A DNA stretch of 64,000 bases from Sphingobacteriia bacterium 28-36-52 (GTDB taxonomy: Bacteria; Bacteroidota; Bacteroidia; Chitinophagales; Chitinophagaceae), in assembly GCA_002281575.1 (NCBI GenBank), contig NCGN01000004.1:114639-178638 (forward strand), in the 5' to 3' direction. The translations under genes and the position numbers were made by a program. The notes under the pieces are model-generated. The model did not search any database and was not told where the DNA came from. It worked only from the letters and a program-made list of their open reading frames with translations. Shown here in pieces: positions 17,813 through 27,421 of this stretch (positions within the stretch are counted from its first letter, which is position 1; every line of letters begins with the position of its first letter).

Positions 17813-19303
17813 ATGTCACTCAGTCAATCATTACAGCAAAAATTATTGCAGAAACTGTCTCCTCAGCAGATTCAGTTGATGAAATTATTGCAAGTGCCAA
17901 CTGCCAATTTGGAAGAAAGAATCAAAGAGGAGTTAGAAGAGAATCCTGCGCTGGAACAGGGCGATGAAGGCCATGAAGACGAATATACAGATGAACTAAA
18001 AGATGAATTCGATAGTATTGGCGAAGAAGAAGTAGATCCTGATGGTAGTGCGGATGATTATGAGAATGTAGATATCAGTGAATATGTAGTAGATGATGAT
18101 GGAGAAATTGCCGATTACAAAACCAAGGACGACAATTATCCTGAAATGGATGACCAAAAAGTGATTCCTATAAAAGTAGAAACCAGTTTTCATGAATTGG
18201 TTTTGAATCAATTGGGGATGTTAGAATTGGATGAACGCAATTATCGCATTGCAGAACAAGTAGTGGGAAGTTTAGACGATGATGGATATTTACGAAGAGA
18301 ACTTACATCCATTGCAGATGATTTAGCGTTTAGGCAAAGTTTGATTGTAGAAGAAAAAGAAATTGAAGCAATCATTTTTCAAATACAACAATTTGACCCT
18401 GCAGGTATTGCTGCTAGAGATTTGCAGGAATGTTTGCTTTTACAATTAAAAAGAAAGACCGACGAAGGAAAAAGTGTTGAGTTGGCGGTTCAAATCTTAA
18501 CTAAATATTTTGACGAGTTTACAAAAAAGCATTACGAGAAAATACAAAAAAGTTTAGGATTAACAGACGATCAATTAAAAGAAGTAATTGGTCAAATTAT
18601 CAAGTTGAATCCTAAGCCAGGCGGTAATGTAGGAGAGATGAACAAAGCGGAGAATTACATTGTCCCCGATTTTTTTGTTATCAATAACAATGGCTTATTA
18701 GAGCTTACACTTAATGCAAAAAATGCACCTGACCTTCGTGTTAGTGAGGGATACAAAGACATGTTGAAAGATTATGAAAAGGGGAGTAAAAAAGACAAGC
18801 GTCAGAAAGAAGCGGTCCTTTTCATTAAGCAAAAAATTGATTCTGCTCGTTGGTTTATAGATATGATTAAACAACGCCAAGATACATTAATAGGCACCAT
18901 GGGGGCAATTATGAAGCACCAGCAAGAATTTTTTCTTACTGGCGACGAAACAACCATGCGTCCTATGATATTAAAGGATATAGCTGAATTAACTGCTTTG
19001 GATATTTCTACAGTAAGTAGGGTGGCCAATAGTAAATTTGTGCAAACTGAATTTGGAACTTATCGCCTTAAATTTTTCTTTAGTGAATCTTTGAGTACCG
19101 AAAGTGGAGAAGAAGTTAGCACACGTGAAGTAAAAAAGATTTTAAGTGATATGATTGAGTCGGAAGACAAACACAAGCCACTAAGTGATGAAGTGTTAAC
19201 TGAAATGTTACAAGAAAAAGGCTATAATATTGCACGTAGAACTGTTGCTAAATACAGAGAACAATTGAATGTTCCTGTGGCAAGATTGCGGAAAGAACTT
19301 TAA
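17813..19303 (+). CDS. rpoN: RNA polymerase sigma-54 factor
   Basis: A 496-residue sigma-54 protein. The N-terminal activator-interacting region is Gln/Leu-rich (SLQQKLLQKLSPQQIQLMKL), followed by an acidic region (about residues 45-120) rich in Asp and Glu, the core-binding domain with QIQQFDPAGIAARDLQECL, and the DNA-binding region with a helix-turn-helix and the diagnostic RpoN box ARRTVAKYRE at residues 474-483. It directs core RNA polymerase to -24/-12 promoters and needs AAA+ activators, none of which lies in this window. The gene is followed after 9 bases by a membrane-protein gene. Confidence 0.97.
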   Translation: MSLSQSLQQKLLQKLSPQQIQLMKLLQVPTANLEERIKEELEENPALEQGDEGHEDEYTDELKDEFDSIGEEEVDPDGSADDYENVDISEYVVDDDGEIADYKTKDDNYPEMDDQKVIPIKVETSFHELVLNQLGMLELDERNYRIAEQVVGSLDDDGYLRRELTSIADDLAFRQSLIVEEKEIEAIIFQIQQFDPAGIAARDLQECLLLQLKRKTDEGKSVELAVQILTKYFDEFTKKHYEKIQKSLGLTDDQLKEVIGQIIKLNPKPGGNVGEMNKAENYIVPDFFVINNNGLLELTLNAKNAPDLRVSEGYKDMLKDYEKGSKKDKRQKEAVLFIKQKIDSARWFIDMIKQRQDTLIGTMGAIMKHQQEFFLTGDETTMRPMILKDIAELTALDISTVSRVANSKFVQTEFGTYRLKFFFSESLSTESGEEVSTREVKKILSDMIESEDKHKPLSDEVLTEMLQEKGYNIARRTVAKYREQLNVPVARLRKEL

Positions 19304-19312
19304 TTATTTTAG

Positions 19313-20014
19313 ATGACAACAGACTCGAGTAACAACTATTTCAATAACCAACAGGAGCCAAGCCAGACATCTCTAAGTAACCCAAGTTGGCCTTTTATTG
19401 TTACCGGTTTTGCTAAGTTACTTTCCTATCTTTTTCATCCGCTCTTTATACCCACATACTTTTTTTTATACCTTATGCAGTTTTACTCTTTTGAGTTTGC
19501 AGGTATAACCGACTGGCAATTAAAACTTCGTTTATTTGGAGTTTTTTGGATGACTGCTTTTTTTCCTGCTTTTGCAGTGTTCCTTTTATGGCGGCTTAAG
19601 TTTAGTTCAGGAATATTTTTACGAACACAAAAGGAGCGAATTGTTCCTTATATCATTACCATGTTTTTTTATTGGTGGATGCATTATTTAAGTCGAAATT
19701 TCCCCGACCAACCTGAAGTGTTGAAATTTTTTTACACGGGTATTTTTATGTGCTCGGTTGCCGGCTTGTTGGCCAATAATAGTTATAAAATCAGCATGCA
19801 TGCTATGGGAGCTGGTGGCTTTGTGGCGGCTTTAATTTTCACTTCATTTCATTATCAAAATACAGACGGAATAGCAATCAGTATTGCTCTACTATTAGCA
19901 GGATTCATTTCTACTGCACGATTGATTTTAAATGAGCACTCGTTTAAAGAAGTGTATACTGGCTTAGCTGCTGGTGCTATCTGTCAGTTGCTGTCTTATT
20001 ACTTTGTAATGTAA
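19313..20014 (+). CDS. Membrane protein with degenerate PAP2-like motif
   Basis: A 233-residue protein with a polar N-terminus and about six membrane helices. The C-terminal half resembles the PAP2 phosphatase fold: SMHAMGAGGF, then ARLILNEHSFKEVYTGLAAG, which fits R-x5-H-x3-(D/E) with Glu in place of the normal Asp. The first PAP2 motif is not clear; RTQKERIVPY could be a remnant. It might be a lipid phosphatase or an inactive relative. It starts 9 bases after rpoN and runs in the same direction, so it probably shares its mRNA, an association I believe is frequent in this group but could not check. Confidence 0.65.
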   Translation: MTTDSSNNYFNNQQEPSQTSLSNPSWPFIVTGFAKLLSYLFHPLFIPTYFFLYLMQFYSFEFAGITDWQLKLRLFGVFWMTAFFPAFAVFLLWRLKFSSGIFLRTQKERIVPYIITMFFYWWMHYLSRNFPDQPEVLKFFYTGIFMCSVAGLLANNSYKISMHAMGAGGFVAALIFTSFHYQNTDGIAISIALLLAGFISTARLILNEHSFKEVYTGLAAGAICQLLSYYFVM

Positions 20015-20070
20015 TATACCCACTGATTCCCTTGTTTTTTGTTTCTTTGCACCTCATTCAACCTTTTTTC

Positions 20071-22404
20071 ATGTGGTATAAGGCAGGGAAAACAATTTTA
20101 CGTTTTAGAATTAGTTTGTTGTTTATTTTATTTCTGGCTACTGCTTTTATGGCATGGCAGGCGTCTAAGGTTCAACTGAGTTATGATTTCACTAGAGCCT
20201 TGCCTACCGATAATCCTAAGTTTATTGAATACCAACATTTCTTAAAGCAATTTGGAAGCGATGGTAATACGGTGGTAATTGGTTTGCAATCTGATCGGTT
20301 TTACGAGAAAGATTTTTTTAATGAAGTTTATGCATTAAGTCAAAGACTTAAAAAAGTGCCAGGGGTGAACGATGTATTAAGTGTTCCTGATGCAGTTAAT
20401 TTATTGAATGATGCGGAGAATCAACAATTGGTTCCTCAAAAAATATTCAATCCGCCTTACGCAAATCAAGCTGATTTAGATTCTGCAAAATTGCTTTTTG
20501 AAAGCTTGCCATTTTATAGAACCTTATTACATAGCCCAGATAAAAAAGCCTATTTGCTAGGCGTTACAGTTAGCAAGGATTCCATTAATAGCAAATACAG
20601 AAGCGTGCTCATTAACAATATTGTTAAAGAAACCAGCATTTTTGAATCAAATACTAAATCTGAATTACAATTGAGTGGTTTGCCTTTTATAAGAACCATC
20701 ATTGGTGATAGAATCAAAGATGAAATGAATTGGTTTTTAATAGGATCATTATTGCTTTCTGCCGTTACGTTATTTATTTTCTTCCGTTCTATTAGTGCTA
20801 CTGTAATGAGTTTATTAGTAGTTGGCATGGGAGTTATTTGGAGCGTAGGAACACTGGTATTGTTCGGCTATAAAATCACTTTGCTTACTGCTCTAATTCC
20901 ACCATTGGTGGTAGTAATTGGTATTCCCAATTGCATTTACTTTTTAAATAAATACCATACCGCATACAGAGAAAAAGGAGATAAAGAAGAAGCCTTAGTA
21001 ACCATGGTCGGCAGAATGGGTATTGTAACCCTATTTTGTAATATAGCTGCTGCCATTGGATTTGCGGTATTTGCATTAACGAAAAGTCAATTGCTAAAAG
21101 AATTTGGCGCAGTTGCCGGTATCAATATTTTATTGTTGTTTTTTATTTCCTTGTTTTTTATTCCGCCCGTACTTAGTTTTCTACCTGCTCCCAAAGCAAA
21201 ACACACCATGTATTTAGATAATGCATTTTTGGCTGCTATCTTAGTAAGAATTGAGCGATGGGCTTTTCATCATACTAGGATGGTTTATATTGTTACCATT
21301 GTAGTTACGCTGATTTCAATACTAGGAATTTTTAGAATCAAAAGTGAAGGATTTATTGTGGATGATTTACCCAAAGCCGATAAAATTTATACTGATCTTA
21401 AATGGTTTGAAGAAAATTTTGGGGGAGTAATGCCGCTTGAAATTATTGTAGACACTAAAAAGAAAAACGGCTTAATGCGCTCTGTTAAACCCATTGCAGC
21501 CATTGATGAATTCTCCGCTTATTTAGATTCTTCAGATGCAACGGCTAGGCCCCTTTCATTTGTTGAAGGATTAAAGTTTGCCAAACAAGCATTTTATGAT
21601 GGAGATACATTAAGCTATGCCATTCCTTACGAAAGTGATTTGGCCTTTATTGGCCCCTATTTAAAGTCAAAAAAAGACAACAATGCTTCAAATGGATCAA
21701 GTGCATTTAATAGATTGATCAATAATTTTATTGATAGCAATAAGCAAAAAGCCAGAATTAGTGTAAACATGAAAGACATTGGCAGTGCCAAACTGCCTGA
21801 ATTGTTGAAAAATTTTGAAATAAAAGCCAATCAAATTTTTGATACCGCTTCTTATAGAGTAAGTTTTACAGGCAGTAGTGTAAGCTTTTTAGAAGGGTCA
21901 AGTTTTATTATCAATGGATTAAAGGAAAGTATTTTTTGGGCCTTCTTATTAATCACGCTTTGCATGCTATACCTCTTTAAATCGGTGAGAATTTTATTTA
22001 GTTCCCTCATACCAAATTTGATACCCTTAATTGTTACTGCAGGTGTTATGGGTTGGGCAGGTATTGCCTTGAAACCATCTACTGTATTGGTTTTTAGTGT
22101 AGCATTAGGTATAGTGATTGATGTCACCATTCGTTTTTTGATTAATTATAAACAAGAATTACCGGCACACCAACAAGAAGTTGGGCCAACCTTAATACAA
22201 ACCATTAAGCATACGGGAATAAGTATTATTTATACTTCGTTGGTATTAATTGCTGGGTTCATCATCTTTAGCTTTAGTGATTTCGGGGGAACCAAAGCAC
22301 TGGGATGGCTTACTTCATTAACATTGGTTGTGGGTACTATTACTAATCTGGTATTATTACCCGTCTTAATATTAACTATTTCTGGTAAAAAAGGAGGAAA
22401 GTAA
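20071..22404 (+). CDS. RND/MMPL-family exporter
   Basis: A large membrane protein with the duplicated RND/MMPL layout: one helix, an extracytoplasmic loop of about 200 residues, five helices, then the same again, about twelve helices in all. Typical segments are ALPTDNPKFIEYQHFLKQFG early, SALIPPLVVVIGIPNCIYF-like transmembrane helix 4 with a family Pro, and the conserved second-half SVALGIVIDVTIRFLINY. At 777 residues from the ATG at 20071 it is the size of MMPL or SecDF/HpnN-like lipid transporters rather than multidrug AcrB. Proton-driven export of a lipid-like substrate is inferred. An apparent TTG start at 20032 is less likely because the ATG gives the usual N-terminus. A weak hairpin follows. 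Confidence 0.85.
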   Translation: MWYKAGKTILRFRISLLFILFLATAFMAWQASKVQLSYDFTRALPTDNPKFIEYQHFLKQFGSDGNTVVIGLQSDRFYEKDFFNEVYALSQRLKKVPGVNDVLSVPDAVNLLNDAENQQLVPQKIFNPPYANQADLDSAKLLFESLPFYRTLLHSPDKKAYLLGVTVSKDSINSKYRSVLINNIVKETSIFESNTKSELQLSGLPFIRTIIGDRIKDEMNWFLIGSLLLSAVTLFIFFRSISATVMSLLVVGMGVIWSVGTLVLFGYKITLLTALIPPLVVVIGIPNCIYFLNKYHTAYREKGDKEEALVTMVGRMGIVTLFCNIAAAIGFAVFALTKSQLLKEFGAVAGINILLLFFISLFFIPPVLSFLPAPKAKHTMYLDNAFLAAILVRIERWAFHHTRMVYIVTIVVTLISILGIFRIKSEGFIVDDLPKADKIYTDLKWFEENFGGVMPLEIIVDTKKKNGLMRSVKPIAAIDEFSAYLDSSDATARPLSFVEGLKFAKQAFYDGDTLSYAIPYESDLAFIGPYLKSKKDNNASNGSSAFNRLINNFIDSNKQKARISVNMKDIGSAKLPELLKNFEIKANQIFDTASYRVSFTGSSVSFLEGSSFIINGLKESIFWAFLLITLCMLYLFKSVRILFSSLIPNLIPLIVTAGVMGWAGIALKPSTVLVFSVALGIVIDVTIRFLINYKQELPAHQQEVGPTLIQTIKHTGISIIYTSLVLIAGFIIFSFSDFGGTKALGWLTSLTLVVGTITNLVLLPVLILTISGKKGGK

Positions 22405-22419
22405 CTTACATTTTATTAA

Positions 22420-22444
22420 AGTGCAATAGAATGCACTACTTTTT
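22420..22444 (+). terminator. Possible terminator after exporter gene
   Basis: Six-pair hairpin agtgca/tgcact (22420-22425 and 22432-22437) with a six-base loop and a following short T-rich stretch, 16 bases after the stop codon of the exporter gene. It could end the rpoN transcript. Confidence 0.45.
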
Positions 22445-22700
22445 GATTTTGAAATATTTATATTTTGAGGTTAAATCATTAAATATTACCCATTTTTAAC
22501 GACGAATTTCTTAATAATTTATATGTCCAACATTTTTATAATGTATAATTCACCTTATTACGAATTAACTATAAATTAAAATACAAATGGTTTCTATTTG
22601 CCCATTTTTTTTTACCATTAAAACATTTAATATGGTACAAAATATGGTATTTAGACATTCTTTAACTATTTTAGCCATCCAAAAACTTAAAAACTGAATC
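22445..22700. other. Leader region upstream of susC-like gene
   Basis: An AT-rich spacer of about 256 bases ahead of the SusC-like gene. It holds no open frame of note and no inverted repeat I can support. A sequence TATTTTAG close to the gene (about 22666-22673) is one base off the TAnnTTTG box and is a candidate -7 element, but it has no convincing -33 partner. The promoter and long leader of the susCD operon probably lie here. Confidence 0.3.
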
Positions 22701-25700
22701 ATGAGAAAACTAGTCACAGTATTCCTGTGTCTGTTGTTCAGTCTGTCTCAACTACAGGCTCAAAACAGAACTGTCACAGGAACCGTAACAGACGAGAGTG
22801 GGAAACCCGTATCAGGGGCTTCTGTATTGGTGAAGGGTACCAAAACTGGTACACTAACCAAAGAAAATGGTAGCTACTCTATTTCTGTTCCGTCAACCGC
22901 AACAGCCTTAGTTATTTCTGGCTTAAACTTGGCGCCAAAAGAAATAAAGTTAGGAAAAGGCAACACTGTTAATGTATCACTAAGTTCAACAGTAGAAAAT
23001 TTGGATGAAGTGGTTGTAACAGGTTATGCTAGAGAAAAGAAAACCCAGTTTGCTGGTGCTGCTGCTGTTTTAAGCGGTAAGGTAGTAGAAACGGTACCAG
23101 TAGGTTCATTTGACCAAGCTTTGCAAGGACGTGTACCTGGTATGTTGGTTAACTCTGCTTCTGGTCAACCTGGTAGCTCTGCATCTGTTACCATTAGAGG
23201 TATTCAATCAATCGCGGGTGCTGGAGCACAGCCCTTATATGTTATTGATGGAGTTCCTTTACCTGCTTTTGATATGCAGACTATTAACCCGAACGACTTC
23301 GAATCTATTACTGTATTAAAAGATGCAAACTCTGCAGCTTTATATGGTGCTAGAGGTGGTACAGGGGTAATCGTAATTACCACTAAAAAAGGTAAATCAG
23401 GTCCTACTAACTTTACTTACAGAACGCAGTATGGCTTCACTCAAGCTCCTGATTTTAGCCGCTTGAATTTGATGAATACCGCTGAAATGTTTGCTTATGA
23501 AGAGCGCGAAAGATTTGTAAACACTCCAGGATGGACATATTCTCCCAATAACCCAGCTATTCCTGCGGGTATGACTGCTGCGAGAAAGCAGTTCTTGTAT
23601 GATAGTATCAAATCTATTGATACACATTGGCCAGATGTATTGTACAGAACTGGTATTTCTAAAACACATGAATTCAATTTATCTGGTGGTAATGAAAAAA
23701 CTAATTTTTTCTTATCAGCTGGTATGTTTGATCAACAAGGTATTGACTTAGGTTCTAGTTTAACTAGATATACTGTCAGACTAAATGTAGAACATAAAAG
23801 CAATAATTTAACTGTACGATTTAATAATCAAATAGGTTACTCAATCAGTAAGTTCGCTGACTTTGAGGGTGCAAATACACCAAGAAATCCTTTCCAAATG
23901 ACTTATCGTGCTAAAACATATGAAAATCCATTCAGAGCGGATGGTTCAATTATATTTGGTGCGAGTACACCTTTGGCATTGCGTCAGGTAGGTAACTTAT
24001 TAGAAGGAATTGAAAATACCAAAAGTTCGTTAAATCAAATTAAATTGAACTCTGGTCTTACAATTGCCTACAAGATTTTACCTAGCTTAACCGTACAAAA
24101 TACATTCGGTATTGATGTATCGAATGATGACCGTTCTCGTTATATTAACCCTGGTTCTTATTGGGGATCTTTACAACAGTTCCAAAGAGGTTTGGCCGCA
24201 GAAGGTCACCGATTAACTTCTCAACTTATTAATACCAGTAGCTTAGTATTTTCAAAGCGTATTGCCAATATTCATGAAGTAGAAGCAGGAGCTTACTTTG
24301 AAGTTATCCGTGGTTGGACAAAAGCTATGGGTCTTACATTATTTAACTTAGATCCTCGTTTAACAGAAACAGGTCAAGGTGCTGGTGCTTTACCAACCAA
24401 TGGTGCAGCAACATACCCTCAGAACGCTTCTTCAGCTAAATCTGGCTTTGGTATCCGTTCTTATTTTGCTACTGCTCGTTACACTTATGATAATAAGTAT
24501 TCAATCAATGCAAATATCAGACGTGATGGAACTTCAAGAATTGTAAACGTTGCAAATCGTGAGATTACTACTTGGTCTGCTGGATTCACTTGGAACGCTT
24601 TAAAAGAAAAGTTCCTAGCTAATCAAAGAATCTTTACCGATTTAAAAGTACGTGCTAGTTATGGTATTGTACCAAATATCGGATCTATTGCAACTGGTGC
24701 ATATGGTGTTCCATTAAATGGAGTACCTAACTACCAAGGACCTCAGATTCCTACATTTGGAACAACAGCCTATGCTGGTTCATCTGTTGTAGGATTAGCG
24801 CCAAGTAACCCAGGAAATCCTGATTTGAAAATTGAAAGAATTCAAAAGACAAATATTGGAATTGATTTTGCAGTATGGCAAAATCGTGCAAGATTCACTG
24901 TAGATGTTTACAAAAACAAAACCATTGATCTATTCGTAAACCAGCCATTATCTGGTACAACCGGTTTTGGTACATTGGCTATTAATGCTGGTGTCATGAC
25001 CAATACTGGTATAGAATTCACTGGTAGTGTTGATCTTGTTAAGAAAAAAGACTTCGGATTTACATTAGGAATGAACCATTCAATCCAAAAGAACAATATT
25101 GAAGATTTAGGATTGGTGAATGAGTATGTTGTAGGAACTTTCATTATTAGAAAAGGTCTTCCTTATGGTTCTCATTTTACAACCAATTATTTAGGCGCAG
25201 ATCCCGCAACTGGTCGCCCAACGTATGAAAGCCCAACAGGTGCTACTGTATTTTCTGAAGCACAAGCTGGTCGATTTGCTAAGTTTGGTACTTATTTACC
25301 GAAACACCAAGGTGGTTTTAATTTAGATGTACGTTTCAAAGCAATTACCATTTCTGCTTTATTCTCGTATCAGTTTGATGTAACACGTTACAATAATACT
25401 GGTAACTGGATTACTAGAGGAACTTTAGGTTATCACCAAGCAGTAAGAGCTTCACGAGAGTTAATAGATGGTCAGTGGCAGAAGCCAGGGGATGTTAAAA
25501 AATTCCAACGCTCAACCTTCGATAGAGGATTTAACTCATCTGATGTACAAGATGCCAAATTTTTGCGTTTCAGAAACTTAGTGGTTTCTTATGCAGTCCC
25601 TACAATTAAAACAGCGGGCGGTACTACTTTAATTAAGAGTGCTCGTTTTTATGTTCAAGGACAAAACTTAGCAATTTGGAGTCCTTGGAAAGCATTGGAT

Positions 25701-25781
25701 CCAGAAGATAGCAACAATATTAGTTTGAACGAATACCCTAATCCAACAGCATTTGTAGTAGGTATCGATATTAACTTCTAA
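22701..25781 (+). CDS. SusC/RagA family TonB-linked outer membrane protein
   Basis: A 1026-residue outer-membrane receptor. A signal peptide (about residues 1-20) is followed by a carboxypeptidase-regulatory-like domain starting NRTVTGTVTDESGKPVSGAS (about 22-105), a TonB-box region with EVVVTGYA, and a plug domain with the diagnostic VTIRGIQSI and VLKDANSAALYGARGG. The rest is the 22-strand barrel, ending in an aromatic residue (VVGIDINF). It should import a bulky nutrient, driven by TonB, with the SusD-like lipoprotein that follows after 46 bases. It is short for the family. No glycosidase, sulfatase or regulator is adjacent, so the ligand (glycan, peptide or other) is unknown. Confidence 0.95.
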   Translation: MRKLVTVFLCLLFSLSQLQAQNRTVTGTVTDESGKPVSGASVLVKGTKTGTLTKENGSYSISVPSTATALVISGLNLAPKEIKLGKGNTVNVSLSSTVENLDEVVVTGYAREKKTQFAGAAAVLSGKVVETVPVGSFDQALQGRVPGMLVNSASGQPGSSASVTIRGIQSIAGAGAQPLYVIDGVPLPAFDMQTINPNDFESITVLKDANSAALYGARGGTGVIVITTKKGKSGPTNFTYRTQYGFTQAPDFSRLNLMNTAEMFAYEERERFVNTPGWTYSPNNPAIPAGMTAARKQFLYDSIKSIDTHWPDVLYRTGISKTHEFNLSGGNEKTNFFLSAGMFDQQGIDLGSSLTRYTVRLNVEHKSNNLTVRFNNQIGYSISKFADFEGANTPRNPFQMTYRAKTYENPFRADGSIIFGASTPLALRQVGNLLEGIENTKSSLNQIKLNSGLTIAYKILPSLTVQNTFGIDVSNDDRSRYINPGSYWGSLQQFQRGLAAEGHRLTSQLINTSSLVFSKRIANIHEVEAGAYFEVIRGWTKAMGLTLFNLDPRLTETGQGAGALPTNGAATYPQNASSAKSGFGIRSYFATARYTYDNKYSINANIRRDGTSRIVNVANREITTWSAGFTWNALKEKFLANQRIFTDLKVRASYGIVPNIGSIATGAYGVPLNGVPNYQGPQIPTFGTTAYAGSSVVGLAPSNPGNPDLKIERIQKTNIGIDFAVWQNRARFTVDVYKNKTIDLFVNQPLSGTTGFGTLAINAGVMTNTGIEFTGSVDLVKKKDFGFTLGMNHSIQKNNIEDLGLVNEYVVGTFIIRKGLPYGSHFTTNYLGADPATGRPTYESPTGATVFSEAQAGRFAKFGTYLPKHQGGFNLDVRFKAITISALFSYQFDVTRYNNTGNWITRGTLGYHQAVRASRELIDGQWQKPGDVKKFQRSTFDRGFNSSDVQDAKFLRFRNLVVSYAVPTIKTAGGTTLIKSARFYVQGQNLAIWSPWKALDPEDSNNISLNEYPNPTAFVVGIDINF

Positions 25782-25827
25782 TATTATTAAGGTATTATAT
25801 TCTTTATTGAATATTAAATTGAACAAA

Positions 25828-27255
25828 ATGAAAAAAAATAAAATAGTCATCTTTTCTTTTTTACTTTTCTCTTTAGGGGCTTGTAAAAAAGTAATTGATG
25901 TAAAAGAAACTGATTTCATCGGTGGTGACATCGCTTTGAAAACAGTAGCCAATACTGAGCAAGGTATTATTGGTGCCTATGCTGCTATGAATGTTGAAAT
26001 GGGTATTTTATTAAATGCCACTTTTGCAGACGAAGTAAAACCAGGTGAATTCTATAATGCTGCTACAACTCACGAGTGGCAGTATAGCTCTCAGGATGTT
26101 GGTTTACGCGATAACTACACCGCATTTAACTTGTATTACAGAATTATCGACAGAGTAAACCGTGTTTTAGTTGCTTTACCAAATGCTGTTGCAGCAAATG
26201 CAACTGAAACCGCTTTAAAGGAGCGATTGAGAGGAGAAGCATTGTTTCTACGTGCCTTCTGTCATTTTGAATTATATAGATATTACAGTAATACCTCTGT
26301 TGGTTCTGAATTAGCAGTAGCTTATATGGAAACCCCTTCTTTGGCATCAAATCCAAGAATCACTGTTACTCCTTTTGTTGCAAAATTGAAAGCAGATATG
26401 ACCGCGGCTAAACCGCTATTGCCAACTGCTTTAACTGATATCTATCGCGCAACAAGACCAGCTGTTTCTGCTTTACAAGCTAGAGTAGCTTTGTACTTGA
26501 AAGAATATTCCGATGCTGTTACGTTCAGTACTGAGTACATCAATGCAGTGCCTTTGTCTCCAATGAACCAATTTGCTGGTATTTGGACCGACGCAAATAG
26601 AAATGAGCTTGCGTTTAAATTAAGCCGCACTCCTTCTTTGGGTGGTAGAATTGGTTCTTTGTTCCAAGGAACTTCTGCTAATTCATCTGCTATTGCTCAA
26701 ACTGCTTGGGTGCCATCTACCAAATTAATGAGTGCATATGATCAAGCTAATGATGTTCGTTTTGGTGTATACTTCAGAACTGAGCCTTTGTTGGCTGCTG
26801 CAGGTCGCCCATCTCAATTGGTGGCTAAATACCGTGGAACTACTTATGGTACGCCTGGTGAACACGTAGCAGATGCTAAAGTGTTTAGAACTGGAGAAAT
26901 GTACCTGATACGTTCTGAAGCACATGCTGAAGCTGGTAATTTAGTAAGTGCTGCTGCTGACTTGAATGCTTTACGTACTGCAAGAATTACTGGTTATACC
27001 AATGTTACATTGGCTACCAAAGATGCTGCAATTACGGCTATCTTAGAAGAACGCTTCAAAGAGTTGCCATACGAAGGTCACCGTTTCTGGGATTTAAAAA
27101 GAAGAAATTTGCCTGTTTCACGTTCGTTAGCTGATGCACCAAATGCAAACGCACAAACTTTACCAGCTGGAAATTTCCGTTTCTTATTACCTATTCCAAA
27201 TCCTGAAATTAATGCCAATCCATTAATTCAACAGAATCCAGGTTATACCAACTAA
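25828..27255 (+). CDS. RagB/SusD family nutrient-uptake lipoprotein
   Basis: A 475-residue lipoprotein with a lipobox (SLGAC) and the overall SusD/RagB features: TPR-like helices with ERLRGEALFLRAFCHFELYR, the block GEMYLIRSEAHAEAG, and the C-terminal signature EERFKELPYEGHRFWDLKR. SusD proteins cap the SusC barrel on the cell surface and capture the ligand. I choose ATG at 25828 because the longer version from 25807 puts extra residues before the basic start of the signal peptide (MKKNK). It is co-transcribed with the SusC-like gene and is followed by a strong hairpin. Confidence 0.93.
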   Translation: MKKNKIVIFSFLLFSLGACKKVIDVKETDFIGGDIALKTVANTEQGIIGAYAAMNVEMGILLNATFADEVKPGEFYNAATTHEWQYSSQDVGLRDNYTAFNLYYRIIDRVNRVLVALPNAVAANATETALKERLRGEALFLRAFCHFELYRYYSNTSVGSELAVAYMETPSLASNPRITVTPFVAKLKADMTAAKPLLPTALTDIYRATRPAVSALQARVALYLKEYSDAVTFSTEYINAVPLSPMNQFAGIWTDANRNELAFKLSRTPSLGGRIGSLFQGTSANSSAIAQTAWVPSTKLMSAYDQANDVRFGVYFRTEPLLAAAGRPSQLVAKYRGTTYGTPGEHVADAKVFRTGEMYLIRSEAHAEAGNLVSAAADLNALRTARITGYTNVTLATKDAAITAILEERFKELPYEGHRFWDLKRRNLPVSRSLADAPNANAQTLPAGNFRFLLPIPNPEINANPLIQQNPGYTN

Positions 27256-27309
27256 TCTATTAAATATAGATTTTGTAGTCAAATTCTATTAGGACGAGAC
27301 ATGTAAATA

Positions 27310-27343
27310 AAATTGGCCCCGATATTTATCGGGGCCAATTTGT
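27310..27343 (+). terminator. Strong stem-loop terminator after the susCD pair
   Basis: A 14-pair inverted repeat with GC-rich core ggccccgat/atcggggcc (27310-27323 and 27328-27341) around a four-base loop, 55 bases after the SusD-like stop codon. The A-rich left flank and T-rich right flank fit a Rho-independent terminator; because the stem is symmetric it could also serve the convergent TlpA gene on the other strand. Confidence 0.8.
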
Positions 27344-27421
27344 TTGAATGCACTTCAGTAAGAGACACTATACCAATTACTTTATAGTAAGATTGAAGGT
27401 TATGCTCATGTTATCTGCTCA

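Noticed and set aside
22445..22700. Riboswitch-like leader before the SusC-like gene
   Set aside because: The region is long and AT-rich but no conserved riboswitch core or stable stem could be seen.
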